This document shows positions 1 through 10,100 of a DNA stretch of 49,136 bases, piece after piece. Under the pieces are notes generated by a model. It had not been told where the DNA came from and made no database searches. It was given only the letters and a program-made list of their open reading frames with translations. The position numbers and the translations under genes are program-made. Origin of the DNA: an uncultured Legionellales bacterium (lineage in GTDB: Bacteria > Pseudomonadota > Gammaproteobacteria > UBA1113); contig CAMFJL010000016.1 in the NCBI GenBank assembly GCA_945957175.1, forward strand, positions 1 through 49,136, read 5' to 3'. Positions within the stretch are counted from its first letter, which is position 1. Each line of letters starts with the position of its first letter.

Positions 1-234
1 AGGGTATTTTTTGTAGCTCTACTGAGTAAAACCAACAAAATGCAGGTTTTGTTATTGCTATGCGATGGTTTATTACCCCTCATCCGGCCTTCGGCCACCT
101 TCTCCCGCAAGGGGAGAAGGGTATTTTTTGTAGCTCTACTGAGTAAAACCAACAAAATGCAGGTTTTGTCATCGCTATGCGATGGTTTTCATCCGGCCTT
201 CGGTCACCATCTTACGCAAGGGCAGAAAGGCATC
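1..234 (+). repeat. Two tandem copies of a dispersed palindromic intergenic repeat
   Basis: Positions 1-117 and 118-about 234 are direct copies with a period of 117 bases. Each has a left part (TATTTTTTGTAGCTCTACTG, then a CGCTATGCGATGG-like stretch) and a right part made of two small hairpins, CCGGCCTTCGGCC and CTTCTCCCGCAAGGGGAGAAG. The second copy has diverged in the right hairpin. The first copy starts at the window edge, so more copies may lie to the left. Related copies occur in at least five other gene gaps in this window. The short open frame across 40-246 lies entirely inside the repeat and is not a gene. Confidence 0.85.
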
Positions 235-411
235 TTCCACACTTGAGTGGGCCAAACTAAACATGCGTATGTTGAAAAAACATGGGTATGTAACCATCAT
301 AACATAACCCCTAGTATGACTTAAGTATTTGAAAAGCTATCCGTGCGTTCAAGTCATTGAGTATAATGTTGTGAGTATAGATAAGCCATTTATTAAGGGT
401 TATATCCAATT
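235..411. other. Non-coding gap upstream of tadA
   Basis: No gene is visible. A perfect TATAAT at 362-367 lies 45 bases before the tadA start and could be its -10 box, but there is no good -35 at the right distance (TTGAAA at 329-334 is too far). An imperfect direct repeat of the type CATGNGTATGT occurs around 262-292. Nothing else is recognisable. Confidence 0.35.
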
Positions 412-879
412 ATGATATATTCACCGATTCAAAGCGAAGATGAAGCCTTTATGCGCTTGGCGTTAGCAGAAGCGCGGTATGCAGAATTAGCGGGCGAAGT
501 GCCTGTAGGCGCTGTTTTGGTTTATGATCAAAAAGTGATTGCGCAGGCTTATAATTGTCCTATATCTACGTTGGACCCAACAGCCCATGCCGAGGTTGTT
601 GCGCTCAGGCGAGCATCGCAACGATTACATAACTATCGGTTACCTGGCACAAGTATGTATGTGACGCTAGAGCCTTGTGCCATGTGTACCAGCGCTTTGA
701 TTCATGCACGCATTGCGCGCATTGTCTATGCAACGGCTGATCCACGCACTGGCGCGTGTGGTTCGGTGTTAAATTTAGCACAGCATACTGCGTTTAATCA
801 TCAACTCGCGGTTTGTGGTGGCATACTCGCCGATGAAGCAAAGCAACAATTACAAACATTTTTTAAGTCAAAAAGATAG
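412..879 (+). CDS. tadA: tRNA-specific adenosine deaminase TadA
   Basis: Deaminates A34 to inosine in the tRNA-Arg(ACG) anticodon so that it can read CGU, CGC and CGA; acts in the cytosol as a homodimer. The 155-residue frame covers the whole cytidine/deoxycytidylate deaminase fold. The zinc and catalytic signature is complete: H59-A-E61 and P88-C89-A-M-C92, matching H57/E59/C87/C90 of the E. coli enzyme. The EVPVGAVLV strand and the NYRL and YVTLEPCAMC segments are typical. The ATG is preceded by AAGGG about ten bases upstream. It stands alone, with a repeat-filled gap before it and 138 bases before the next gene. Family assignment is very secure; the alternative, a free-nucleoside deaminase, is unlikely given the TadA-specific motifs. 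Confidence 0.96.
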   Translation: MIYSPIQSEDEAFMRLALAEARYAELAGEVPVGAVLVYDQKVIAQAYNCPISTLDPTAHAEVVALRRASQRLHNYRLPGTSMYVTLEPCAMCTSALIHARIARIVYATADPRTGACGSVLNLAQHTAFNHQLAVCGGILADEAKQQLQTFFKSKR

Positions 880-1017
880 CTTTCTTGTTAAGTGACAAAC
901 GCAGATATTTCTTTAGAATTTAATTAAAGCTCAAGCATACCTCATGTAAAATGAGTCTATAAAAAATAATACATCTACAACAAAATAATTGAAAACATTC
1001 TATGTGAGGCTATCATA

Positions 1018-3633
1018 ATGAAAAAAAGAAGTCTTTGGTCTTATGCGATAGGTGGTTTCTTTGACTTTTTTGATTCCACAAGCACAGTATACGCAACTAT
1101 AGGTACTTTAGCCGCATTGACGGTAGTTGCGTTGTTGATGCCGTACGTGACATTAGGATTATTTGGTCTTGCAGTTATCACAGGTATCGGTATGGTGGGT
1201 TATGATGCGGTTATCAAGCGGCGTCAAGATAATGATTTTTTCGAATTAGATAAGGAAAATAAGGCTTTTGAGCAACGACAGCGATTTGCAAATCAAGCGC
1301 GTTTAAATCTTATGTTATCGTTGGCAGATGAGATACAGTCTGCTGATAGACAAGCGGCAGAAGTTTACAGTACTTTTGCGAAGTTGATGGAAAGCGCAGA
1401 TGAGCTACTTAATACAAGCGGAGCTCACGAGCAAGCGCAATTATTAGCCATACTTCGTGATGTGTTTGGTCATAAAGGGCAATCGGTTATCGATGATTTA
1501 AATGACGATAACCCACAACCAGAGGCCATCACACGGATAGAAGCTATCAATTATCAATTGATTCAAGCGTTAAGGCATCACGTGTCGGCGCAAATGCCAA
1601 TACAAGATACAAAAGAGTGCCTAGCTTCTTTACCAGAAGAAGCGATAGAGCGTAAACCGTCGAGTTTTGGACAATCAGCTGTACATCGTACTATCATAAC
1701 ATCCCAGCAGACCACGCTCCTTGGCCGAAAACAAGCGATTTCGGCGGGTATCAAAACTACACTAGGTGCGTTGGCGCTTTTTGCCACCGCGACAAGTATG
1801 GCAGTTGCTATTGTCTTTCCACCAGCTATTTTACCTGCATTGGTGCTACCTTTGGTTGCGGTGGGCGTGACAGCGTTAGCTGTCAGTTTATGCTTGGGTG
1901 CTGCGGCTGCGTATTATCATTTGCGAGTGTTACAGCCAGCGAGACGACGTCAACAAAAGATTCAACAACAACACGAAGCCTATCAGCGGCGTCATGTATT
2001 ATTCCCCAAGGGAAATGATAGCTTGTTACAGAATGCGCTTGAAAAAGCACCAGAGCCTTCAACTTTGCTATCGATAAAACAAGCAGCATTGCGTGGGTTC
2101 AAACACATAAGTCAACACCTAACTAAGGTTGTCAACGTCGATACGTCACGTGATACGCAAGCGTTACAATACAATGCTTTGTCATTTTCTCAGGTAACAT
2201 CTTCAACTAATCATGAAATAGCTGCTAAACCACGTGCATTAACACCTGAAACATCTAGGTTAATAACATCAACTTCACCGTCCTTGTTATCTATCGCGCA
2301 TAAAAAACGAAGTTGGTACCATTACCTAGGTGAAGGATTGTTTCAGTTTGTTGATAAAGCAAGTACTTATTACGGTAGCCTCTCGGTCGTTGGGCTGGTG
2401 ATTGCTGGGGTTGTAACCAGTGTGGTTGCACCTTACGTGATGTTGGGTGCTTTAGGCTTGAGTTTAGTTGCGGCAGCAGGCTCGGTGACGTATTTTGCAG
2501 TGAAAGCAAGACAGGCAGATAAAGTGCTGGATACGATGGTCTATGCGCATCAAGACATGATGCTTCGTCAACAGCAATTGCAGCACGCCATTCAAATGCA
2601 GCGTTTACAGCACCGCAATACGCTGACGCAGACGCATCATCAGCACGATAGTGCTATTAATGCCATGACCGAATTGGGTTTACTGGTGCGCGCGCTTGAA
2701 GATTTTTTACGAACGCAAACACATGCGCAACGTTTACAGTCATTAACCTTGCTTAATAGCACCTTAGGTGAGAATTGGCAGCAATTACGACATGCAGTTA
2801 AACAGCAAACGCAAGATGAAACGACGCTTGCCAAGGTTGTCAACGCTAATCATAGCATCAAAGCCTTTTTAGATGGTCATGTAAGCCGTGATATGAAAGC
2901 AGCCTACTTAAGTCGTCATCCTCGTTTACAGGTATTTATGCAGGATTCACCTTCGGATGTATCGACGCAAGCACCAGAAATACCTGACCAACCATTGCGT
3001 CAACATGCTGCAATGCAACAAGAAACGCGAATTTCAACGCTCACACCTAAGCCTGTTTTTTCGCGCAGCAGTGCGGCTAAGACAGGTTTTAAAGCAGGAT
3101 TTGGCTCTTTAACCTTACTGGTCGCTGGGGCCTGCGCTGTTGTCAGTATCATCTTTCCGCCAGCTATCATCCCGACCATCGTATTACCGCTAGTAGGCCT
3201 TGGCGTGGGCCTTTTAATCAGTAGTATTGCTGTCGGTGTAGCAGCAGCTTTTTATGACTATCGAGTGGCACAACCTAAAGCACAAGCTTCTAAATGGATT
3301 CAGGATGAACACCGACAATATGAGGCATTAGCACCAACGCTTGATAACTTAGAAAAAAAACGGCAAAGAGAAGCGCAACGATTTGAAAAAGAAGAGGTTC
3401 AAGATTCGATTAACCAAGAAGATCGTTTAGCTGCCGCAAAAACATCGGCTAAAGATGCGATTAAGCGCTTGAGCTTAGATTTCGAAAGTATGACCACTGA
3501 TCTTAAAGGCCATTTTATCGGTAAAAAAATAGTACCTAATTTTGATTTCTTGTTAAAACCTCAACCGACTTTTGTGGCAAAGCAAAGATTAGGTAAGGAA
3601 GAAAAACCATTGCCGGCATTCTCAGTGGCTTAA
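1018..3633 (+). CDS. Internally duplicated membrane/coiled-coil protein, unknown function
   Basis: I do not recognise this 871-residue protein. It consists of two homologous halves of about 430 residues. Each half begins with a W-rich amphipathic start and a hydrophobic hairpin (residues about 22-65 and 452-495; both contain the pattern PYV-LG--GL). A long Gln/His/Arg-rich helical region, likely coiled coil, follows. A second hydrophobic hairpin (about 247-300 and 695-750) shares FPPAI-P--VLPLV--GV and an A-A-YY/FYD--RV-QP end. The C-terminal 110 residues are charged. There is no signal peptide or enzymatic motif. GTGAGG nine bases before the ATG is a good ribosome binding site. Paired hairpins plus coiled coil suggest a membrane-embedded structural protein; a Dot/Icm-type effector is possible but is only inference. 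Confidence 0.8.
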   Translation: MKKRSLWSYAIGGFFDFFDSTSTVYATIGTLAALTVVALLMPYVTLGLFGLAVITGIGMVGYDAVIKRRQDNDFFELDKENKAFEQRQRFANQARLNLMLSLADEIQSADRQAAEVYSTFAKLMESADELLNTSGAHEQAQLLAILRDVFGHKGQSVIDDLNDDNPQPEAITRIEAINYQLIQALRHHVSAQMPIQDTKECLASLPEEAIERKPSSFGQSAVHRTIITSQQTTLLGRKQAISAGIKTTLGALALFATATSMAVAIVFPPAILPALVLPLVAVGVTALAVSLCLGAAAAYYHLRVLQPARRRQQKIQQQHEAYQRRHVLFPKGNDSLLQNALEKAPEPSTLLSIKQAALRGFKHISQHLTKVVNVDTSRDTQALQYNALSFSQVTSSTNHEIAAKPRALTPETSRLITSTSPSLLSIAHKKRSWYHYLGEGLFQFVDKASTYYGSLSVVGLVIAGVVTSVVAPYVMLGALGLSLVAAAGSVTYFAVKARQADKVLDTMVYAHQDMMLRQQQLQHAIQMQRLQHRNTLTQTHHQHDSAINAMTELGLLVRALEDFLRTQTHAQRLQSLTLLNSTLGENWQQLRHAVKQQTQDETTLAKVVNANHSIKAFLDGHVSRDMKAAYLSRHPRLQVFMQDSPSDVSTQAPEIPDQPLRQHAAMQQETRISTLTPKPVFSRSSAAKTGFKAGFGSLTLLVAGACAVVSIIFPPAIIPTIVLPLVGLGVGLLISSIAVGVAAAFYDYRVAQPKAQASKWIQDEHRQYEALAPTLDNLEKKRQREAQRFEKEEVQDSINQEDRLAAAKTSAKDAIKRLSLDFESMTTDLKGHFIGKKIVPNFDFLLKPQPTFVAKQRLGKEEKPLPAFSVA

Positions 3634-3723
3634 AAATTCACCAATGTCTGATTCTTTCAAGGTTTGGCGTTGGACCTACTCTGGCGATTGTTTATTAAGC
3701 CATTTAAGGTTAGAATAACCGCT

Positions 3724-4314
3724 ATGACAACGCGTAGGTTAACACTCATTCATTCCATGCGCCGTGAGTATATTCCCAATATCATCACGATATTGCGATT
3801 GCTCTTGATAGGTCCTATCGTTGCCAGCCTTGTGCTGGGACGGTATCCAACGGCATGCTGGCTTTTTATTATCGCCGGACTCACTGACGCCGTCGATGGC
3901 TATCTTGCGCGCAAATTTCAATGGATTAGCCGCTTTGGTGCGATGGTTGACCCAGTTGCTGATAAGTTATTGATGATTTCAACCTTCTTGACCTTGGGCT
4001 TTATCGGTATTATTCCGTGGTGGCTGATTGTGATGGTGGTTGCGCGTGATATTATCATTGTCGCAGGTGGTGTTGCCTATCATTTCCTTATTGGCATGTA
4101 CGAGTTTGCACCTTCAAAAATCAGCAAGCTTAATACATGCTTGCAAATTGTGCTTATCATCCTTCTGATGTTGCATATCGGTTTTCAATGGTTGCCTTGG
4201 TCCATGTTAAATGCGCTGATGATAGGCGTATTTTTCACCAGCGCGCTTAGTTTATGTCACTATTTATGGGTGTGGGGATGGAAGGCTTTATACGCGCGGA
4301 CACAGTTAAGATAA
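3724..4314 (+). CDS. CDP-alcohol phosphatidyltransferase (PgsA-like)
   Basis: Integral membrane enzyme that transfers a phosphatidyl group from CDP-diacylglycerol to an alcohol. The family signature D-x2-D-G-x2-A-R-x8-G-x3-D-x3-D is complete (DAVDG.LAR...G...DPVADK) and lies after the first two membrane helices. The opening REYIPNIITILRLLLI resembles phosphatidylglycerophosphate synthase (PgsA), so glycerol 3-phosphate is the likely acceptor, but the sequence does not prove it. I placed the start at the ATG at 3724. A TTG at 3664 would add 20 residues without a ribosome binding site, and an ATG at 3757 also fits the usual start of the family. The end overlaps the next gene, so the two are probably co-transcribed. 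A cardiolipin-type or second paralogous transferase is the main alternative. Confidence 0.85.
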   Translation: MTTRRLTLIHSMRREYIPNIITILRLLLIGPIVASLVLGRYPTACWLFIIAGLTDAVDGYLARKFQWISRFGAMVDPVADKLLMISTFLTLGFIGIIPWWLIVMVVARDIIIVAGGVAYHFLIGMYEFAPSKISKLNTCLQIVLIILLMLHIGFQWLPWSMLNALMIGVFFTSALSLCHYLWVWGWKALYARTQLR

Positions 4315-5360
4315 AACCAAATAAGCCCTGGGGCGTGTGGTTGGCGACAATCGTTATTATTGCACTGCTTATTTACAGTTTAAGTGCGGTGCTTGCGCCT
4401 TTTCTTGTCGCTGCTTTGCTGGCCTATTTATCCGATCCCCTGGTTGAGCACCTTTGTCGCTGGAAAATACCTCGCTTGCTTGGGGTTATCTTAGTACTGC
4501 TACTTCTGCTTGCCCTCGTTGTATTATTGTTATTCATTTTGATTCCGTTATTAGAACAACAAATAGCGCTGTTAATTCAAAAAGTACCCACATTGCTTGC
4601 TTGGGGACAATCTGTACTGACGCCGTGGTTGGCCGATCATTTAGGCGTTCAAAAAGAAATAGATATCTCGCAATTTAAATTTTCGATGGCGAATCACTGG
4701 CAACAAGCGGGTGATATTTTAGGCAAAACGATTAGAACGGTGACAGGCTCGGGGCTTGCACTGATTAGCTGGCTAACGCGATTGTTACTGATTCCTGTGG
4801 TTTTCTTCTATCTTTTACGAGACTGGCCTAAAGTCTTGGTGGGGTTGCAACAGCTATTGCCCAGACGAATCGAACCAACCGTCAGTCGGTTGATTCGAGA
4901 ATGCGATGAAGTCTTAGGTGCTTTTTTACGCGGTCAACTGTTAGTTATGTTAGCGCTGGGTATTATGTACGCAGTAGGTTTGGCCATTGTGGGCTTAGAT
5001 ACGGCTTTACTCATAGGCATGATAGGCGGCTTGGTGAGCATCGTACCTTATCTTGGTTTCATTGTGGGCATCACGTCGGCAAGCATCGCAGCTTACCTGC
5101 AATTTCATAGTCTGTGGCATGTTGCGGCAGTGTGGTTAGTTTTTGTGATAGCGCAAAGTATCGAAGCTTCCGTATTAACCCCCCAATTAGTGGGCGATAG
5201 AATTGGCTTGCATCCAGTGGTGGTGATTTTTGCTGTATTAGCCGGCGGTCAATTATTTGGATTTACGGGCATCTTATTAGCATTACCTGTGGCCGCTGTA
5301 TTGATGGTCTTTATTCGTTATTTTCGTGGCCGCTATTTACGTAGCATTTGGTATCATTAA
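4254..5360 (+). CDS. AI-2E family transporter (PerM/YdiK type)
   Basis: Up to 368 residues with the architecture of the AI-2E/PerM permeases. There are three N-terminal membrane helices with the PFLVAALLAYLSDPLVE segment (about residues 50-65) and a periplasmic or cytosolic middle part. C-terminal helices carry the conserved GLVSIVPYLGFIVG motif (about 260-275) and the end motif SVLTPQLVGDRIGLHPVVVI. Members export small molecules or act in Na+/H+ exchange; the substrate here cannot be told. The listed ATG overlaps the preceding gene by 61 bases. The ATG at 4278, right after GGTGTGGGG, may be the real start. The stop codon overlaps the hda start (TAATG), so translation is probably coupled. 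Confidence 0.88.
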   Translation: MSLFMGVGMEGFIRADTVKIKPNKPWGVWLATIVIIALLIYSLSAVLAPFLVAALLAYLSDPLVEHLCRWKIPRLLGVILVLLLLLALVVLLLFILIPLLEQQIALLIQKVPTLLAWGQSVLTPWLADHLGVQKEIDISQFKFSMANHWQQAGDILGKTIRTVTGSGLALISWLTRLLLIPVVFFYLLRDWPKVLVGLQQLLPRRIEPTVSRLIRECDEVLGAFLRGQLLVMLALGIMYAVGLAIVGLDTALLIGMIGGLVSIVPYLGFIVGITSASIAAYLQFHSLWHVAAVWLVFVIAQSIEASVLTPQLVGDRIGLHPVVVIFAVLAGGQLFGFTGILLALPVAAVLMVFIRYFRGRYLRSIWYH

Positions 5361-6061
5361 TGCATCTATCAGGTACACAACTGATCTTACCTGGCATCAC
5401 GCGGCGTGTTCATGCAACATTTGCTAATTTTGTGATAGCAGATAATGCTGCACTTGTTCAGCATTTACAACATTTATCAGAACAGCCGATGTTTAGTGCG
5501 ACCTATCTTTGGGGCCAGTTGGGTGCCGGCGTTAGTCATTTACTGGAAGCTTGCTGTGCGCTTGCGAGTGATATGCAACAAAGTGCCATGTATTTACCTT
5601 TAAGTCAGCTGACATCAGCATCCGCAGCTTTATTTGACGGTCTTGCGGATAGAGACTGGGTTTGTATTGATGATTTGAGTTGTCTTGAAGCAGAACCCGC
5701 ATGGCAAGAAGCTTTATTTCATCAATTTAATCGTATGCAGCAACAAGGTGGTCGACTGATTGTTGGCGCAACATGTTCACCTAAAGGTCTAGCTATCTTG
5801 CCAGATTTACAATCACGCTTAGCCAGCGGTCTTGTTTGGCAAGTCAAAACTTTGAGTGATGCTGATAAAATCGCAGCCTTATTGCAAACAGCGCAAGCAA
5901 AACATATGCAATTGTCCGAGACAGTAGTGCATTATCTATTGCAACGACATTCACGCAGTATGTCAGATTTACTTGTAGCATTAGAAACATTAGACAGCGC
6001 GGCGCTTAGGTATAAACGCAAACTGACTATTCCGTTTGTCAAACAAATATTGGTGATTTAA
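5360..6061 (+). CDS. hda: DnaA regulatory inactivator Hda
   Basis: Hda is an AAA+ relative of DnaA that binds the DNA-loaded sliding clamp and stimulates hydrolysis of ATP-DnaA, preventing over-initiation of replication. The 233-residue protein aligns along its full length with E. coli Hda. A clamp-binding-type N-terminus (QLILPG) is followed by the YLWGQLGAGVSHLL P-loop, in which the usual Lys is replaced as in other Hda proteins. The WVCIDDLSCL Walker B, SRL sensor region (LQSRLASG) and the near-invariant C-terminus RKLTIPFVKQIL complete it. The ATG at 5360 overlaps the upstream stop. An in-frame TTG at 5348 has no support. The AI-2E permease-hda order is recurrent in gammaproteobacteria. 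Confidence 0.95.
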   Translation: MHLSGTQLILPGITRRVHATFANFVIADNAALVQHLQHLSEQPMFSATYLWGQLGAGVSHLLEACCALASDMQQSAMYLPLSQLTSASAALFDGLADRDWVCIDDLSCLEAEPAWQEALFHQFNRMQQQGGRLIVGATCSPKGLAILPDLQSRLASGLVWQVKTLSDADKIAALLQTAQAKHMQLSETVVHYLLQRHSRSMSDLLVALETLDSAALRYKRKLTIPFVKQILVI

Positions 6062-6063
6062 TC

Positions 6064-7038
6064 GTGAATAACAAAGCCCTTATTTTACCAGCTGAAACGG
6101 CGAATATCTCGACAATGGCTAAGCAATTGCAAGCGGGTGATATTGCCGCCATACCCACAGAAACCGTGTATGGTTTAGCAGGCGATGCCACAAATCCTGC
6201 GGCAGTTGCTCGTATTTATACGGCAAAGCAACGTCCCGCACGTAATCCACTCATCATCCACTATGCTTCCATCGATGCGATGCGAGAAGATGTTTATATA
6301 ACGCCGCTTGCCGAAAAATTAGCACAAGCCTTTTGGCCCGGTCCTTTAACCTTGGTACTGCCGCAGACGCCAACTTGCCGTATAAGCGATCTGGCGACAG
6401 CAGGTCTTGATACCTTGGCTGTGCGTGTGCCCGCGCATCCGGTGACGCAAGCTTTGCTTACAGCATGCCAGCGCCCTTTAGCCGCGCCCAGTGCTAATCG
6501 TTCGGGTCAGCTAAGTCCCGTGAGTGCAACGCAAGTGGCTGCCAGTTTAGGTGATCGTATTGGCTTCATCTTAGATGGTGGGCCATGTGAGCGGGGCATT
6601 GAGTCAACGATACTTGATGTGAGCGGCGATATACCTCATATCCTTCGCCCAGGCAGTATCACAGAAGCGATGTTGACCTTTGTCATAGGACCTGTTCAAT
6701 ATGGACAAGCAGGTGTTGTGGATGCACCCAAAGCCCCGGGTATGCTATATCGTCATTATGCGCCGGCCTGTCCGCTACGCCTAAGCGTAGATAAACCTAT
6801 ACCTGGCGAAACGCTTATTGCTTTTGGGCCGGGTCCGATCCCCGAAGGTTTTGCTAGCGTACTGAACTTAAGTCCTCAAGGCGATCTCAATGAAGCTGCG
6901 CAGCATTTATTTGATTATTTATATCAATGTGAACAATCGGGTGCTACCCGTATTGCGGTGATGCCTATTCCCTCCGAGGGCGTCGGCGTGGCTATTAATG
7001 AGCGTTTACATAAAGCGGCGGAGGCCGTGGTAGCTTAG
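6064..7038 (+). CDS. L-threonylcarbamoyladenylate synthase, long Sua5 form
   Basis: Makes threonylcarbamoyl-AMP from threonine, bicarbonate and ATP, the first step of the t6A37 tRNA modification. The YrdC domain fills residues about 12-200: IPTETVYGLAGDA, the KQRPARNPLI motif with the conserved K-R pair, FWPGPLTLVL, and AAPSANRSGQLSPVSA with the Ser-Ala-Asn that binds the adenylate. After a linker with APGMLYRHYAP, typical of the long type, comes the C-terminal Sua5 domain (about 235-324). The protein is therefore Sua5-like rather than the short TsaC. The start is GTG two bases after the hda stop, probably the last gene of this run. The 107-base gap to the convergent downstream gene holds a small inverted repeat (CATCC...GGATG near 7105-7126). 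Confidence 0.93.
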   Translation: MNNKALILPAETANISTMAKQLQAGDIAAIPTETVYGLAGDATNPAAVARIYTAKQRPARNPLIIHYASIDAMREDVYITPLAEKLAQAFWPGPLTLVLPQTPTCRISDLATAGLDTLAVRVPAHPVTQALLTACQRPLAAPSANRSGQLSPVSATQVAASLGDRIGFILDGGPCERGIESTILDVSGDIPHILRPGSITEAMLTFVIGPVQYGQAGVVDAPKAPGMLYRHYAPACPLRLSVDKPIPGETLIAFGPGPIPEGFASVLNLSPQGDLNEAAQHLFDYLYQCEQSGATRIAVMPIPSEGVGVAINERLHKAAEAVVA

Positions 7039-7145
7039 CTGCAAGTTTAATGCAATTCTCAACACTCAGGAACAAGTTGCGACACATGTTGGAGATGCAC
7101 GACACCCATCCCTGCCAGGGAATGGATGTCCGTAAGCGCTCTGCT

Positions 7146-10100
7146 TTAGTTTCTGCCAGGGAGGCGGCTAGAAGATAAGCGACTTGGAGAAGATGAAGCA
7201 CTGCTCGAGGAGGGGTTATCCGAAGGAACAGGGAGTTGGACTGTCGTCACCAAGCTTTGTGAACGGGATGTTCTGGGGAGCGCGGGTGTTGATTCACTTC
7301 CTGGCAATACGCGTCTTGATGGAGACGAAGATGAAAAATGACTTGGCAGGCTTGCTAGAGAAACTGAACGTAGAGGCACGGGTGCTCTGTGAGTTATTGC
7401 TTTGGAGGGTATAAGTCGGTTATATTCTTGCTTAAATCTCTCGAACAAGGCGTGAGATAAGTGGAGTCCATACTGGTTAGTATTAAGATGTCGGGTGACG
7501 GCCTGTTCTAGCTGAGCAAGCGAAGGTTTGCTGCTGCCAAATATACCGCCCTTAGCTTCGGGTACGGGCGGTAGTGTCATATCTGCCATGCTTTCGTCAG
7601 GGCAGATACCAACTTTAGATAAATCGTCTGTGCAATGAAGCGCCCAAAGCATTAAGTAAAATCCACCCGTCACAAAGCCCCTAGATGGGGTGGATATCAT
7701 TTGGTGGGCTATTGCGATTAGCATTAAACGAATTTGTCCAGATATCGGCTGATATGTGCTAAGTGAAGGCGTATTTAATTCAGTGTGAATGAATTGCTGG
7801 TACAGTCCATATATTTCAACTAATCGCGTACTGAAGTTTTCAAATGCTTTCTTGAAGCGAGTTTGCTCGTATGCAACACCAGCATGTTGACTTAGATGCA
7901 TCATATGAAATTCAAAATTAAGCGTATAAAATTCTTGATATAGTTCTTTTTCTTCGATATATACTAAATAGTTTATTCTTTCAAGACTAGAACGTATTTC
8001 TTTAAATTCAAAGCCAGGAAATAAAGTTAGAAGCGATTCCACGATGTGTATGTGCATATCACCATCAATTTTTATTTTTTCTGTTGGAGCATTAAAGTAT
8101 AAAATATTTTTTTCACTTAATAAGACTAGTAAATCGTTTAATTTTATGATTTTCTCGTTAAGAACGTATCTTGTTTCATATTTAAACTGTTCGTTTTCTT
8201 TTTCCTTATCTTTAATTTCATCTATTATTTTACCAATCATACATGGTATAACAAAATTTTCATTATCTCTATGATCTATTATTGCATTAACAATGATGAC
8301 TGATAGTTTTGAATTTTCTGAGAGCATTTCTTTTAAAGTGTAAGATGCATCTGTTCCAAGTAGGCTGCGCATAGCTTCATTTATGCGTAATAATAAAATT
8401 TCTACCTCTAAATAACATCTCTTTAATTCATTTAAAAAATAATTTAAATTAATAAATGGTTTAGATGTTTCATTTATATTAAGAAGAAGCATATGCTCTA
8501 TATGTTGATTGACATAAGCAACTAAATCATCAAAATTTTGAGATTTCAGCTGTGCTAAATTATGAAAAGTTATACGATCTTGAACAAAAGGATGTAGTTT
8601 TTTAGACAACATTTCATAATGACGTGGTCGATGATACAGTTTTTCATTATCAGCGATTGAGGAACTATGATCTGATGTCGTAGCAGATGTTGCAGGGTTG
8701 TCAGCATCAAGCATTGTTGAAACACTGCCCGATGTAGTAGAAGCTGTTGCAGGTAATACGCCACCTAAGAAATCAGCAAAAGCGCCATAAAAACCCGGAT
8801 GTGTACCTGTGTGTTGCGTGCTGGCTCGTAATAGCGTTGCTGTTGTGTCACGTAATATCGCGTTTGAGGCTAATACCTCAAGATAAGTGAGTTGCCTAGT
8901 TGATGCTTCGTATACTTTGGGCTGTGTGCCACTTGGTCTTATCTGAAGCGCATAATGCTGCGTTAACATGTTGTTTATCGCAGCAAAATGATTTTGACTA
9001 GCCGTTTCTGCACTATCGCCTCCCCCCAGTTTTTCATAGACATTCTGATATAAAATAGGTGGTAGTTGTGATTCATCAGCAAATTGGCGTAATTGCTCAC
9101 ATATCGTTTGGCAAAATTGATAATCGTAACGATTTATAACGATGATAGGATAAGCTTTGATAGCCTCAGCGTTTGTGATAAGGGGTTTAAGCTTTGTGAT
9201 ATCTGTGTATAAGGCGTGTAATGCTCGTGCCTGCTGGCTGAGTTGTGCTAAGTGTGCTTGTATATGTTCTGTTGGTACATGTATATTGAGGTCTTGGTCA
9301 TCTAAGATTAAACGTCCATGGCGACTGGCTTGTGCAATGAATCTTGATATCATCTCGATTTTTTCGGGAATACGCGCTAGCGTTGCTAAGTTAGATATCC
9401 ATGCAGAATCTTCATTGTGAAAAGCAGTAACCATGAATTCTGCATTAGGATTGCTAAAACCGTGAATGAGTGTGGCTATGTGATGCAGGCCTTGGTGTAG
9501 TGTTGCCATCTCATCTTTGGGGAGGGGGGACATTGGCGTTGATACGCTACTGCTTGTGCTTGCACTGGATGAACTGGAGCTAGGTTGCAAAGCAGACTCG
9601 GATTCACCTAATTGAAACTGAGATACCTGCAAAGCGATTTCTGTTACGTTTGTGGGTGCGTTAGGTATTGAATTGAGTAGTGCTGCTGTCCATGTCGATA
9701 GGGATGGCGTGGTGTCAGAGGACGCATCGCCATGGCGTAGCGTTGTATAAAACAGAGTAAGAAAATACTTCGATGAGGCATATTGATCTGCCTGGAGTCT
9801 TGTCACTAATGTCCTAGATGCTTCGATATGTTCACTAATCGCTTGAAAGCGCGTTTGATAGAATTCAGGCTCAGTTGTTATATGCAAGCTTTGGCTGCGA
9901 GTTAGACGGTTGTAGGTGTATATGTCTGATTCGATGCGCGTATGTTCGCTCTTTGCACTTAAGTGTTGCTGCGATATGGATTCAAATGTATGTTCTGTTA
10001 CGTTTCCAGTTAATGTTGTGCAGATGAGGGCATCAAAACTCAGTACGATTTGATTAAGTGCAGATAGATTTTCCTTCATGCGTTGTTCAATAGAGTCTTT

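Noticed and set aside
40-246. Open frame of 68 codons at the left end
   Set aside because: It runs through two tandem copies of the intergenic repeat and repeats its own sequence; no ribosome binding site and no family resemblance.
3664-3723. Longer TTG start for the CDP-alcohol phosphatidyltransferase
   Set aside because: No ribosome binding site at a usable distance and the added residues precede the normal family start.
6995-7201. Minus-strand frame across the end of the Sua5 gene
   Set aside because: No codon bias or family match, overlaps the ends of two well-supported genes in other frames.
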